From Rutstroemia sp. NJR-2017a BVV2 (taxonomy: Eukaryota > Ascomycota > Leotiomycetes > Helotiales > Rutstroemiaceae): a DNA stretch of 64,000 nt. The position numbers were made by a program, and so were the translations under genes. The DNA is taken from contig NJPS01000046.1 of the NCBI GenBank assembly GCA_002946415.1, positions 496,001-560,000 on the forward strand, given 5' to 3'. Positions 46,770 to 58,353 of this stretch are shown here, in pieces (position 1 is the stretch's first letter; each line of letters begins with the position of its first letter). Under the pieces are notes generated by a model. It saw nothing but the letters and a program-made list of their open reading frames with translations, searched no databases and was not told the DNA's origin.

Positions 46770-48230
46770 ATGGCACCACAGGACTATATCCCCGATGGGT
46801 ATAGTCAGTACCCTATTGATAATACACTCTTGTATCAGATGTACGACTTCACAGAGGAATCATTCCGAACGCAAAAAGCTGTCACCATATACATCATTCA
46901 GTCTATTACCCAAACCACACAAGCAGGTGACATTGACTACAACCTATAGGTTGCAGCCTATGACGACTTTGAGGGATGGACCGAAGAACTCTTTGCCTTG
47001 GCCAGTACAGTACTCCTTCGCCAGTTCCGTACATACATGATGGAACAGGGGTGTTCATCCAACCAGCTATAGGAGCTAGAACATATGCAAAGGTCTGTAC
47101 CATATTCCTCAATGAGGAGCAGCCGCATGAATGGACAGAAGAGCTCCAATACTTCCTAACCTATAGCGGAACGCTCAAATCAAGAGTCCTAGACAAGCGT
47201 ACTAGCCCCCCTCAGTCTACGACGGAAGCACCTCGAACTCCGTCCGCAACCCCAGAAGCAGGACGAAACCCGCTAAGGCAGCGGGAGGAGGAGAAGCCGG
47301 TATATACACCAGAAAGTGGCGGGGAAGCCCCGGGCCAGGACCCCACCACAATTTGGAATCCTTCTGGCCGCTTCAGCAGTACTCCGCATCTAGTATTAAA
47401 CCCTTCGATCATCACTGTACAGGACCCTTCCGCGTACAGCAAGCAGTTAAGCGACCTGTATAAGCTGCTTAAGGATGATCGAAAGAAGTACAGTGGTGAG
47501 ATGTACGAGGTCCTAGATATTAAGCTGAGGATCTTTTAGAACTGCTATACAAAAGCTGGTTTACCCCCGGAAGTATATGTATTTGGATTCTCTTCAGTCC
47601 TTAGGGACCGAGCATTGGATTACTTCTTCGATCAGATCTCTGGAAGGAACCTCTCCTTCCGTATAATGCGAGATATGATCCAGGAGTACTTCGAAACAGA
47701 TAAACAGAAGCAGATCTACTTATCCGAATGGAGGGCTATTATATACCAAGGTGTACAATAGTAGCATCCTGACAAGACTGAGCTACAATGCCTAGAATTA
47801 CTTTTCGATAAGGTCCGTACCCTACAGAAGGGTCTATCGTACGAATACCAGAATAAATACAACCTCCAGAATCAGGTCCTCAATATATACCAAGGTGTAC
47901 CTGACTGTAGCTTTGCACTATACAAACCACCGGCTACCTTTGAGTTAGTGTACTCAGATCTACGAAACTCTATTACTAATACTATACACAACCATCAACA
48001 GTCCACTGCACTCATTGCAGACAAGCAGTACTAGGTTGACAGGAAGTACAAAGGAGCTCGCAGCCGTTTCGGCCGTAATGCCCTGCAACGGTCCCCTCCT
48101 CAGGGGAGATAGGCCGTAAAAACACAAGGGACCCGTAAACATCCTGGACAACCCGGAAAGAAGTACATTATATACCAGAAGGAAGGGTATTGGTCTACAA
48201 ATCATACCTGTACAGAAGTGAAGAAGGCAT
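46770..48230 (+). pseudogene. Retrotransposon gag, broken
   Basis: It starts MAPQDYIPDGYSQYP and runs with TAG stops at about 46947 and 47070, shifts frame near 47100, and resumes as NEEQPHEWTEELQYF. Further stops occur at 47537, at about 47759 (two in a row), and at 48032 and 48110. A linker with TTEAPRTPSATPEAGR precedes the capsid-like part. Near 48160-48210 a segment ending EGYWSTNHTC has the spacing of a CCHC zinc knuckle, but Tyr stands where Cys is expected at three positions. TGT/TGC to TAT/TAC is a G-to-A change. Confidence 0.75.
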
Positions 48231-50800
48231 TTGACACCCGCAAAGAGCAACTAATCACAGAAGAAGGCTTTAGCAACGGCGAGGCAGACCAATACATCCA
48301 GTACGAAGGATATTATCAAGAAGAAGAACTACCAGAGGATCAGGGAGGAATCGTACACGAACAGATACTCACGGAGCTTGGCCCAATCGACGGCCAGCAG
48401 GCAATAAGTACACTTCTTGACCAGAGTACAATGCATCTCTTTACACGAGAAGATGCCAAGCCATCGTACGAAGCGCTGTACGAAGAGATCTTCACGCTTG
48501 AAGAGCGGTACTCTGCAGCTAGGTTCCAAGGGATCATACCGGACAGTGGTGCATCTGGCGTCTCGACAGCAGGAGAACCCCAATTTCAAGCACTGCAACG
48601 AGAAGACCCCAGTATTGTACTCAACCGCACAGACAACAAGGACCATACCATCCGCTTCGGAAAAGGGACAGCAAACGTCAAAGGTACTGCCGACATTAGC
48701 ACACCTGTAGGTGCAATTACCTTCTACATCGTTACGGCCAATACCCCCTTCCTCTACTGCATCCAGGACATGGATAAGATGAATGTACGGTTTGACAACC
48801 TACACAACATACTTGTGCAGGGTGATAATATCGTCCCTATCGTCCGTAAATAGGGACACCCTTGGATACTTCTCAAGCAAGAGGAAGCCATTGCACAAGC
48901 ATACCTGACGGAAGCGGAGTTGAAGCAGCTGCATCGTCGTTTCGGACACCCTTCTGTACGCAAGCTGTCACTACTGCTGGAGAAAGCAGGGCAGGAGGAT
49001 ATCAACATACGTATATTGGAACACCTTACGAAGTACTGTAAGCACTGCCAGCTATATGCCAAGTCCCCAGGCAGGTTCAAGTTTATGATCAAAGATGATA
49101 TCAGCTTCAACTACGCTGTCATCGTCGACATCGTCGATATCATATATATAGAAGGAACGCCAGTACTTCACCTTGTGGACGAAGCAACTGCATTCAATGC
49201 AGCGCGCTTCCTAAAGAACATCTTAGCAAAAACGACATAGAACACAATACATACATACTGGATTGATACATACCAGGGACCACCAGACTATATCGTGCAT
49301 GACACAGGCACAAACTTCGCATCTAATGAGTTCAGGCAAAATGCACGTACCATAGGTTCTGAGGTAAAGGAGGTACCGGTCGAAGTACATAATAGTATAG
49401 GCAAAGTCGAGCACTACCATACCCCCCTTCGACGAGCATATAAGATCTTGCAGGAAGAGCTATAGAGCGAACAGATCTCTCGGGATGATATCCTACAAAT
49501 GGCTGTTAAAGCAATAAACGATACAGCAGGTCCGAACGGACTAGTACCTACTCTCCTAGTCTTCGGTGTATACCCCCGTCTCAACCACCAATCGATCCCA
49601 TCACCGTCCATATGCGTACGAGCTGATGCAATTGAAAAGGCAATGATAGAGATATGTAAGCACAATGCTCGAGGCCAGGTAAGAGATATGCTAGAAGCTA
49701 GGAATGGCCCGCGAACCTCCGAGCTGATCAATCTCCTACTATAATCGGATGTACACATCTACAGAGAGAAAGGCGGATGGACAGGACTATTTAAACTCAT
49801 CGGCGTGGAAGGAGAAGATGGGATTGTGCAGATGCCAGCAGGTCCAACCCGCTTTAGGACAACGTCTATAAAACCCTTCCACTTGGAAGAGATTCCAGAG
49901 CTCCAGATCCAAACCAACCCTCCTGTTTAGCCTGGCCACAAAAAGGACGGTCCAGCAGCTCCCCAGAAGCTAATCCCACAAGTCATCATCCCATTCCGAC
50001 GTGCAGAAGCGTTCCTAACAAAGAAGGAGAAAGACGACTACGACCTAGCAAGGCAACTACGTACGTAAGGCGTCATCACTACTCCAGGAGCACCTTTTGA
50101 GCTGTCACAACAAGCTGAAATAGACAGCCTTATTGCCCGCGGTGTCTTCGAAATGGTGCAGTATAACCCAGCTGTACATAAGGGACGCATCTTCAACACC
50201 AGACTAGTCAACGAGGTAAAAGGCAAGACGATATCAGCTCCGTACGAAAAGAGCAGGCTCGTAGCACAAGGGTACAACGACCAGGGCAAGGAGAGTATCC
50301 TCACACAAGCACCTACAGTGCAGAGATCAAGCCAACGATTACTGGAAGCATTAGTCCCAACCCTCCAAGCACAAGGAATGAGAGTAAGCATACATGACAT
50401 TACCCAGGCATATCCTCAATCAACTACCGAACTAGCCTGTACCATCATTGCCAGGTTGCCCAGGCAGATCGAACACCGGTACCCGAAAGGGACAATTATG
50501 ATCATACGCAAACCCCTGTACAGGATAGCAGAAGCAGGAACGCACTGGCGGGCACATCACCGGGAGAAGCTCAACATGGAAACCTCGTCGTACGACCCAT
50601 ATCTCTTGATCACCACCACGCAGGATGTATTTGCGGTAGTTGCCCTGCAAACGGACGACACACTAATCCTAGGAGATCAAGCGTTCCACAACAAAGAAGC
50701 TAGAGAGTTAGAGAAGGCCAAGTTCGTAGCTAAGCCAGCTGAGCTGCTTACGTCCACTAATACACTCACATTCAACGGCTGCCGACTAATTGAAGAAGAT
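48231..50800 (+). pseudogene. Retrotransposon pol (protease, integrase, partial RT), broken
   Basis: Aspartic protease: DSGAS near 48545. Integrase: zinc-binding HRRFGH and CKHC (48930-49060), catalytic-region Asp near 49130, HDTGTNF near 49300 and a Glu in GKVEHYH near 49400. Reverse transcriptase: FEMVQYNP, HDITQAYPQS and the TDD of QTDDTLILG near 50650. In-frame stops: TAG at 48851, about 49238, about 49463 and about 49928, and TAA at about 49742 and 50067. Several sit where CAG, CAA or TGG would be expected, e.g. before GHPW and before PGHK. Confidence 0.8.
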
Positions 50801-50810
50801 GATTATATCT

Positions 50811-51116
50811 TTATGGAGGATAGAGTAAAGGTATATAGTAGGTATACCCGAATAGCCAGGTTTGAGCAAGCTATTAGGACTCTTAACTAGCTACTGAGCT
50901 CCTCTGATTTGAACCCTATTAAGAAGGTCTAGCGCTAGATGAAGTATAAGATTAATCAATTACCCTTTATACCTACTTCCCTTGAAGAGCTAAAGCGAGA
51001 GATTCAGAGGTTATGGGATGAGATGGACCTAAAGACTTTTCACCTAGAGATCGAAAGGTTGATATGTAAATTAGAAGATATAATTAAAGTTAAAGGAAGA
51101 GCTACTATACACTAAT
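50811..51116 (+). mobile_element. Tc1/mariner transposase C-terminal remnant
   Basis: About 100 codons read MED..VYSRYTRIARFEQAIRTL, then SSSDLNPIKKV, then MKYKINQLP and LKREIQRLWDEM, ending ATIH. The string DLNPI.KV.R.MK is the DDE/D catalytic block of Tc1-like transposases (normally SPDLNPIE..W..MK), and MED..VH is the preceding Asp block. The two Trp codons of the W-R-W-M segment are TAG at 50930 and 50936, and another TAG is at 50888. The N-terminal two thirds and the 5' inverted repeat are missing. It continues the open frame of the copia RT with no stop at the join. Confidence 0.8.
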
Positions 51117-51678
51117 AGTATCTTTCAATTTCAAGCAAGAATATTATACGGTTAATTTTTAATTTAATATTGAAGTAAATGGGTGCAAAATAAGGGGAGT
51201 GCGGTGTCACCTGGCCCGAGCTCTTATATTGTGAACCCTAAAAGTGACGCCACTCCTTGGGAGTAACAATTATGGTCTATATGAGTGGATTCTGCTTCAC
51301 ATACATATATACGGCCAATCGAAGAAATATATATGCAGTTGAATATGCCGCGGAACTAAGACCGAAATAGTACATTCCGATGGGTTCCACATGGATGATG
51401 TTGCATACGAATCCAACGGTTGGATGCATGGTTTACATGAGAGCAGTCCCTTTTAAATCAACGAGCCTCGAGGCAGTTTCCATCATTTAAGTATATTCAC
51501 TGGTAGATATCAGGAAGCATATAACAAAGTCGCCAGTTTTTCCAGAAGGAAATGCAATGACTGAGCTGAGAAATATATTACAGAGCCAGCAACAATCTCC
51601 CTTGCGCCATCTCTCAGTTCTTCTTTGTCTATCTTGTTGGCTACTCTCACCAACCATCGTTCAATTCAAGTCTACACT
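51117..51678. other. Intergenic region, promoter of the reductase gene
   Basis: An A/T-rich start after the Tc1 remnant, possibly its 3' non-coding end, then normal-composition sequence leading to the A-T-R reductase start codon. No gene seen. Confidence 0.45.
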
Positions 51679-54600
51679 ATGCCACTAAAACATGAGCTCA
51701 CTGCCAAATGGCAAAATGCTCTGCTTCCGCATGTCGTCGAGCGACTAGCGCGCGGGACTCCAGATGCCAAGTACGGCGAATGGGTAGCAGAGTCCCACGT
51801 CGTAGTTATTACCTATGCCCAGCTAGCTAATATCATCAACGGTCTAACCTGGCTGCTTGTTGAACAGCTCAACGGGCCCGGCAACTATGGCCCCTATCCG
51901 GAAGTCTTGGCTTATGTCGGCACCAATGATGTGCGCTACTCGGCGCTAGTACTTGCTGCGGCGAAAGCTGGTTATACTGTTCGTGTATCTTGCTTATATC
52001 CTCCTTTCGTTGCTCTCTGTGTATACTGACCCATGTCATGTACTTTTTAGCTTTTCGTAACATCCCCTCGGAACAGTCCGGCGGCACATCATGCTTTGTT
52101 CGAACACGTAAAATGCCGGACGTTGATTACATCGAACCCTATCCCGCCCCCTGCCCGCGTTATTCTTGATACTATCAAGCCACTGCGCCATTTCACGGTG
52201 CCATCGGTTGAAGAGCTTCTCACCAAGAAGTTCCCGCTCTATGAGCTCGGCAAAACCTTTGAGGAACTACGACAAATCCCCATGGTTGTTATGTAAGCTT
52301 CACATGTGTTTCTTTTGTTCTTTCATAACTGATATATCTCTCATAGGCATACTTCTGGGACGACAGGACTGCCCAAGCCTCTGATTTGGACACATGAAAC
52401 ATGCACGCAAGTTTTGAATGCTAATGCCTGCGAGACACCCGGAAGTATTCCTCCTGTCCAAGGTAGCTTGTTAAGTGGCAAGCGAGTGATAGTTACGCTA
52501 CCACCATTCCACGTAAGTCAGTCTGATTCACCTCAGAACTGAAGCTGATGATCTTGTTAGGGTGCCCTTCTTGCTCAACTCCTGGTGGGCGCCATTCCTT
52601 ATGGAAATGTTGTCATTGCTCCTGTGGCGACAGCTATTCCAACGGCTCAGGGCGTTGTGAATGCTCTCAAGCAATCTCCAGCAGATGTGGCAATACTCGT
52701 ACCTTCAGTGGTTGCTGAGTTAGCACATGTATGTTTTACTCCTTTTTCTTAGTGCTTTCTTGGCTGACAATAGCTGCTCCAGAACCCAGATTTGCTTGAC
52801 TACTGCGCTGCCAACCTCCAAACGATCATTTATATTGGCGGTGATTTACCTCAAGACCTAGGCGACCGTGTTGCTGCAAAGGTATATCTACGATGCTTGT
52901 GGGGAGCTACCGAAACGGGTATCGTCCCGCAACTACTTCCATCGAAGTTACTTCCCTCTGAGGCATCCAGCCGAAATCTATGGCGATACGTCCAATTCCA
53001 TCCATGTGTTGGTGCTGTTTTTGACAAGACAACCGATGGGATTTATGAGCTAGTAGTCCGGCGTACAAATGCTCTAGCTGATATGCAGCCATGCTTCACC
53101 GTCCCAGGAATGCAGCAGCTCGAGGAATACCGTACAAAAGATCTGTTCGAGCCCCATCCAGAGATCCAAGATCTATGGTGCTGGCGTGCTCGCTCAGACG
53201 ACATCATCGTGTTTCTCAACGGCGAGAAAACAAATCCCATCTCGATGGAACAGCACATCATGGCGAGTAACCCGGAAGTGAGCGGTGCTCTTGTAATTGG
53301 AGCCCAGCGATTCCAGGCCGCACTCTTGATTGAGCCGGCTTCAGAGAGTCCTCTAACAACAGCGGAGCAGGCGGCTCTAATCGAGCGCATTTGGCCAAGT
53401 ATCGAGGAAAGCAACCGTAGCGCTCCTGCTCATGCACGTGTCGAAAAATCGTTCGTTCTCGTTGTACCGGCAGACCGTCGACTTATCCGTGCGGGGAAAG
53501 GCACGTTCATGCGCGGTCCTAGTATCGCTCAGTATACGGAGGAAATCGAAAAGTTGTATGCCAACGCTGACGTGCTTTCGAACGACGACGGTTCCACTGG
53601 CGAGGCATCATTGACTTTCACACCTACGGGTCTCGATGGAATAACTCGTCTAGTCCGACAGCATGTCCGTGCTGCAACAGGCTGGTCTACTCTCGATGGT
53701 GCTGACAACTTCTTTGACCGAGGTATGGATTCGTTACAAGGGCTTCAGCTCACACGTGCGTTACGACGTAGCTTTCATCGTCTTGATCTTGCTCTTTCTA
53801 CTGTTTACCAGAATCCCACAGTGTCCCAATTAGCAGCCGCTATACTCAGACCAAATGAAAACAAGCAAGATGAGCGCGAAGCCATGGAAGCTCTACTCGC
53901 TACCTACCAGGGACTTATCAAGCAGATACCAGTGGCTAAAAGATCAGTCGAGCAATCTCGACAAGCGTCGGAACCAATCAATGTTCTTCTGACTGGATCC
54001 ACTGGTACAGTTGGCTCTCACTTGTTGCACGCCTTGGTCAATCGCCCCGGAATTGCTCACATATTTTGCTTGAATCGTCGAGAAGACGGCGGACGAGCAG
54101 TGCAATACCAAAACTTTACTGCCGCTGGTTTTGCCACAACCAAGCTCGACACCCGCGTCACATTTCTCAAAGCTGACCTTGAATCACCATCACTTGGTCT
54201 AGATGACCCTGCACTTGAGTCGCTCCGCACAAAAGTCGATCTCATCATCCATGCTGCGTGGCCTGTTAATTTCAATCTGGCCCTGTCTGCATTCCGTCCA
54301 CAACTAACCAGTCTTTTGAATTTGTTGACTCTCGCTGCATCCGCTACATCTCCTACTGTACGATTCATCTTCGTATCTTCCGTCGCTGCCGTCGAGGGCC
54401 ACACAACAAGTCCAGCCCCCGAAGATATCCTCACCGACCTCAACACCCCCGCACCCTTCGGCTACGCCCGCGCCAAATTCCTCGCCGAGCTTCTCGTCGA
54501 CGCTGCAGGCCGACATCTTGGAAACACCGTGCCTACTACAGTTATCCGCGTAGGCCAAGTCGCCGGCCCCGTTCAGCACCCGGGCTTATGGAACCCCCAC

Positions 54601-55110
54601 GAGTGGCTACCTAGTTTGGTGCTCAGCTCTCTGTATTTCGGTCAGGTACCAGACAGTTTGGGTTCACGCTTCGATAACATAGATTTTATTCCTGTTGACT
54701 TACTCGGTGATATACTTGTAGACTTGGCAATGACCACAGCAGATTCCGGCAAGGCGCAAGCAGCTACTGTCTATAACCTGCGGAATCCGCATCTGGTGCC
54801 CTGGCGCACGTTACTACCTGCTGTCGTTGCGATGAAATCACTTCAAGTTGTATCACCTGCGACATGGCTGGCTAAATTGAAAGCTAGCGATGATACGGAC
54901 GATGGTGTTGTGACGGAAAGAAATCCTGCGGTGAAGTTGCTGGATTTCTTTGCCGGGCTGTGGGCGATAGGTGCGCAGAATGAACGAGGGATAGTGCAGC
55001 CTATGGTGGTTGATCGTGCGCTGAGTGCTAGTACAGCGATGAGGAAACTGGAGCCTGTGAAAGTGGAATGGATGCGTAAATGGGTGGAAGAATGGATCGG
55101 TGTGAGATGA
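51679..55110 (+). CDS. NRPS-like adenylate-forming reductase (A-T-R)
   Basis: Five exons (51679-51978, 52051-52292, 52347-52512, 52561-52728, 52783-55110) give 1067 aa. Adenylation domain (about 1-560): HTSGTTGLPKP near 182, LWGATETG near 338, YRTKDLFE and NGEKTNP near 438. Thiolation domain: DNFFDRGMDSLQG near 600, with the Ser for phosphopantetheine. Reductase domain (about 690-1067): Rossmann motif LLTGSTGTVGSH near 694, FVSSVAA and catalytic YARAK near 851. There is no condensation domain, so the enzyme should activate one carboxylic acid, load it and release it reductively as an aldehyde or alcohol. The substrate cannot be read from the sequence. All domains look intact. An MFS transporter follows 1.3 kb downstream on the same strand. 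The first intron uses the rare donor GTTCGT. Confidence 0.93.
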
Positions 55111-56447
55111 GACGGTATCTAACTTCGGGGCACCCTGGTTTGGTTTTGATAACATGAACCGGACGCCTTTACAAAGGGCAGCGTCCTGTAGACCTCCGAT
55201 GTCTCTTTTCTTGCACAGACTCCGACCTCGTTACCCCTTATCCCAAGATAGGGCTAGAGGTCTGGAGATCGAAATAGCCAATACATAATCATAACGGTAT
55301 TCAATTCACAATGATAGCTCCCGAATCCGGCATCTCTTGTGGAAGCAGTGCATTCTTTAGTATGTTTTCTTGAAGATACCAGATAAATCGAAGTCGTATA
55401 CAAGAACATGATTGGTCCACTTTTATCCTAGGTCAACTTGTAGGGTTGCAAACACTGCGGCCCGTCAGCCACATTACGCCAAAACGAAGTCAACATCTAT
55501 CAACTACGAAACATATGGCAATGCGGGGAACGTCCAGAAATCTACCTCATAACCTTCAACGAATCTAATCTGATAACATGCCAGCATTGTAGTCCAGCAA
55601 TTACTGAATGGCCGCAGACGTAAGTCGCCTTTTCGGCTGAATGTTGCAGCGCATCGGTCGAGCTAGATCCGGACCGCCCAATGATGGTGAATGGATGGCG
55701 TATGAAGAGGGTACGACGTATATACGAAGTTACTGGAAGATCGAATGGAGAGTGTGTGCTCAGTTCGACATTGGTATGATACCTTGGAGCAGATGGGTTC
55801 TATGATTAGAAAAGCAACCTTGGTTGCGCTCAAACTCCAACTACCGATTTATCTCGACGCACGTGAATAAATGGACTCTCCTCCTCGACGATCCATTATT
55901 ATTTGGACGAGTCATACAGCATATGCTTCAACGGTCGCTATCTGGTGACGAAACATCAGTCGGACTATCCATTAATGCTCTCGAGAGCGCTGCATCGTCT
56001 GGGTAGCAATGTGTCCTTCTAAATCATGATGTGATTCTACTTGGACGCTCAGTAAGGAACCCCGCACTCAAATATCAAAAAACCACAAGGAATTCTGAAC
56101 ACACCTTCTTGCGGAATCAGGTTGCATTGTTATCTGGTATATCTTTTGCGGATACAGAGATTAATGCCGAAAACCTAAGCATGTCGATATTTCAAGTTGC
56201 AATACGGCTGCTATAGTTTCAATTATATGACTGGTATATGTGCATGTTGAACTTTTGGGGCCGAAGTCGAGCACTGTCCCATTTCTAGCGCCCTGCATGT
56301 GTGGATTTCTTTTCCCAATCGAGTGCGATATTGCAAAATCGTGACTCAATCATGGTTTCCATTTATATTAAGCAGTTTTCCCCTCTTCTCCGACTTTCCA
56401 GTCAAATTCTCTCATTCAACATAGGGGTGATTCACACCTCTTTAACT
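55111..56447. other. Intergenic region
   Basis: 3' flank of the reductase and promoter of the transporter. Short open frames without features. Confidence 0.5.
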
Positions 56448-57951
56448 ATGGACAATTTACAAGCGTCGAGTTGCATACAACATCCGGAGATATCAAGTTC
56501 GAAAGCTCTTCCGGGCAATAATGACTCCATTCGGGGGCCGACTATTGATAACCTCGAGGAACCAATATCACAAACATCGCACTTGGCATTGGCGGAAGAG
56601 ACGAGCCTGAAGGCATGGTTATCCGTTCTTGGGGCCTTTTTGTTTCTTTTTCCAAGCTGGGGTAAGCCTTCCCAACTGGAGGAAGCTGCCATCAACTAAT
56701 CACATCAGCGCAGGCTTCATGCAGACAATCGGCACTATCCAGTCATACTTGGAGCTTAATCAACTATCGTCATATACTTCACAGGACGTGGGGTGGATCA
56801 CCGGTGTCTTTACCTCTTGGGCCTTATTTCTGGGCATACAGATTGGCCCAGTCTTTGATGCATATGGACCTAGAGTTCTTGGGCCTATTGGCTGCGCCAT
56901 TTATATTCCTGTTTTCTTTGTACTGGCTGAGTGCCGTAAATACTGGCAATTTATACTTGTTCTCGGCATTTGGGGAGGCGCCGGAGCTGCTGTACTCTCC
57001 ACTGTTGGTGTCTCGGTGATTGGAAAGTGGTTCGTTCGCCGCAAAGGCTTGGCTATGGGTATGGCTCTTTGCGGATCTAGCATTGGTGGTGTAGTTATGC
57101 CATTGATGTTACGGGAGCTTCTCCCCAAACTCGGATGGACTTGGTCTATTAGATGCATCGCGTTTCTCCTCTCAGCTACCATGATTGGAGGTGCGATATG
57201 TCTACAACAGCCGTTCCCGAAACGAAACGTCTCTGAGGGTCCTATAAACAGTGATCGTAAAAAGATCGCACTTAATTTTAAGGCCCTCAAAAGTGGCACT
57301 TTTACTTTCGTGACTATCGGGCTTTTCGCGCTGGAATTTGCTGTATTCGGCGTATTTTCGCTCCTACCAACTTACGCCACTGCAGCTCACTTTAGCCCCG
57401 ATACTGGCTTTGCGCTGATTGCTATCGCCAATGCGACGTCGACAGCCGGTCGCCTTCTCCCGGGGCTACTGGGCGACTACATCGGTCACTTCAACGTTTT
57501 GCTTTGCATGATCTTATGCACAGCGACTTTTACTGCAGCAATTCTCGTGCCTTTTGGCTCGTCGTCTTTAAGCTGTTTATATGCCTTTGCCGCGCTTTGG
57601 GGATTTGGGAGTGGATCATTTATCTCACTGACACCAGTGTGCATGGGAAAGACGTGTGATGCGGACGATTATGGAAGATATTTCGGTTTGTCACACAGTT
57701 ATCTTCATCATTGAAGTCGACGTAACTAACAATAAGTAACAGGAACTATGTACTTTTTCGTCAGCTTCTCACTATTGTTGGCTAGTCCCTTGGGTGGAAA
57801 AATGCTCCAAACGTTTGGAACTCAAGCCTTGGCCGGTCTGTACGTTGGACTTGTTGTGGTGGGTGGAGTTTGTTTTCTATTAGCGAGGCAACTCCTATAC
57901 AGGAAGAAAAGCCTTGCATTAAGGCCAGAGTCTAAGAGACATGTACTCTAA
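56448..57951 (+). CDS. MFS monocarboxylate-type transporter
   Basis: Three exons (56448-56661, 56714-57685, 57743-57951) give 464 aa. A hydrophilic N-terminal segment of about 55 residues precedes twelve predicted membrane spans. TM1 reads LSVLGAFLFLFPSWGFMQTIG after splicing, matching the W-G-F/I..S.G pattern of fungal monocarboxylate-permease (Mch) relatives. KWFVRRKGLAMGMALCGSSIGGVV is the typical loop 4-5 segment, and GRLLPGLLGDYIG is the central-loop region. Such proteins carry organic acids or small metabolites and often lie in secondary-metabolite clusters. It is on the same strand as the A-T-R reductase just upstream, so product export or precursor uptake for that enzyme is a fair inference. 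The last intron has the weak donor GTTTGT. Confidence 0.9.
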
Positions 57952-58353
57952 TGCCTGTCGATTAGATCTGTAACACAATACTCACCGGTATTCTATGTGA
58001 AGGCAACACTTCTTGAAGTGTGCTTGCTATCACTAAGAATGATTTACCCTGAAAAGTTATATAGAAGAATATAATATTATGTTTGACGTCGAGGAAAGTA
58101 TCAATCTGAAAGCCGATGGCGTAATGCATGCATATACCCGCCATAGATAACTTTACTGGAGTGCTTGTCCTAAAATCGAAGATCTCACAGCCGGAGGTCG
58201 AGCTTCAAGTTTGGTGATGTAGTGTTTCCCACGTGACCAATAAGGTTAGTTGGTCCGAGCGCCCTTGACGAACGAACCTCACTTTATATGATTGCTTGCT
58301 TTGTAGGGGAGATCGATTGATTAAAGCAGGAAAGAATCTGCCACCTAGTAACA
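57952..58353. other. Intergenic region, promoter of the complex I subunit gene
   Basis: Contains a CACGTG next to a CCAAT box (separate entry). Nothing else seen. Confidence 0.5.
58230..58241 (+). promoter_or_regulatory. CACGTG plus CCAAT box upstream of complex I gene
   Basis: CACGTG (58230-58235) is followed after one base by CCAAT (58237-58241), about 115 bp upstream of the start codon. CCAAT is bound by the Hap2/3/5 (CBC) complex, which activates respiratory genes in yeasts and filamentous fungi; CACGTG is a bHLH (Cbf1-type) site. Position and target gene fit a respiratory promoter. Confidence 0.5.

Larger units (their letters stand above)
46770..50800 (+). mobile_element. Decayed Ty1/copia LTR retrotransposon, 3'-truncated
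   Basis: Copia gene order on the + strand: gag (46770 to about 48200), protease, integrase, reverse transcriptase. RNase H, the polypurine tract and the 3' LTR are absent; homology ends near 50800 inside RT, where a Tc1/mariner remnant begins. The reading frame is broken by about a dozen in-frame stops, nearly all TAG, plus at least one frameshift near 47100. The element therefore cannot be autonomous. Integrase follows protease and precedes RT, which places it in copia rather than gypsy. Confidence 0.9.
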
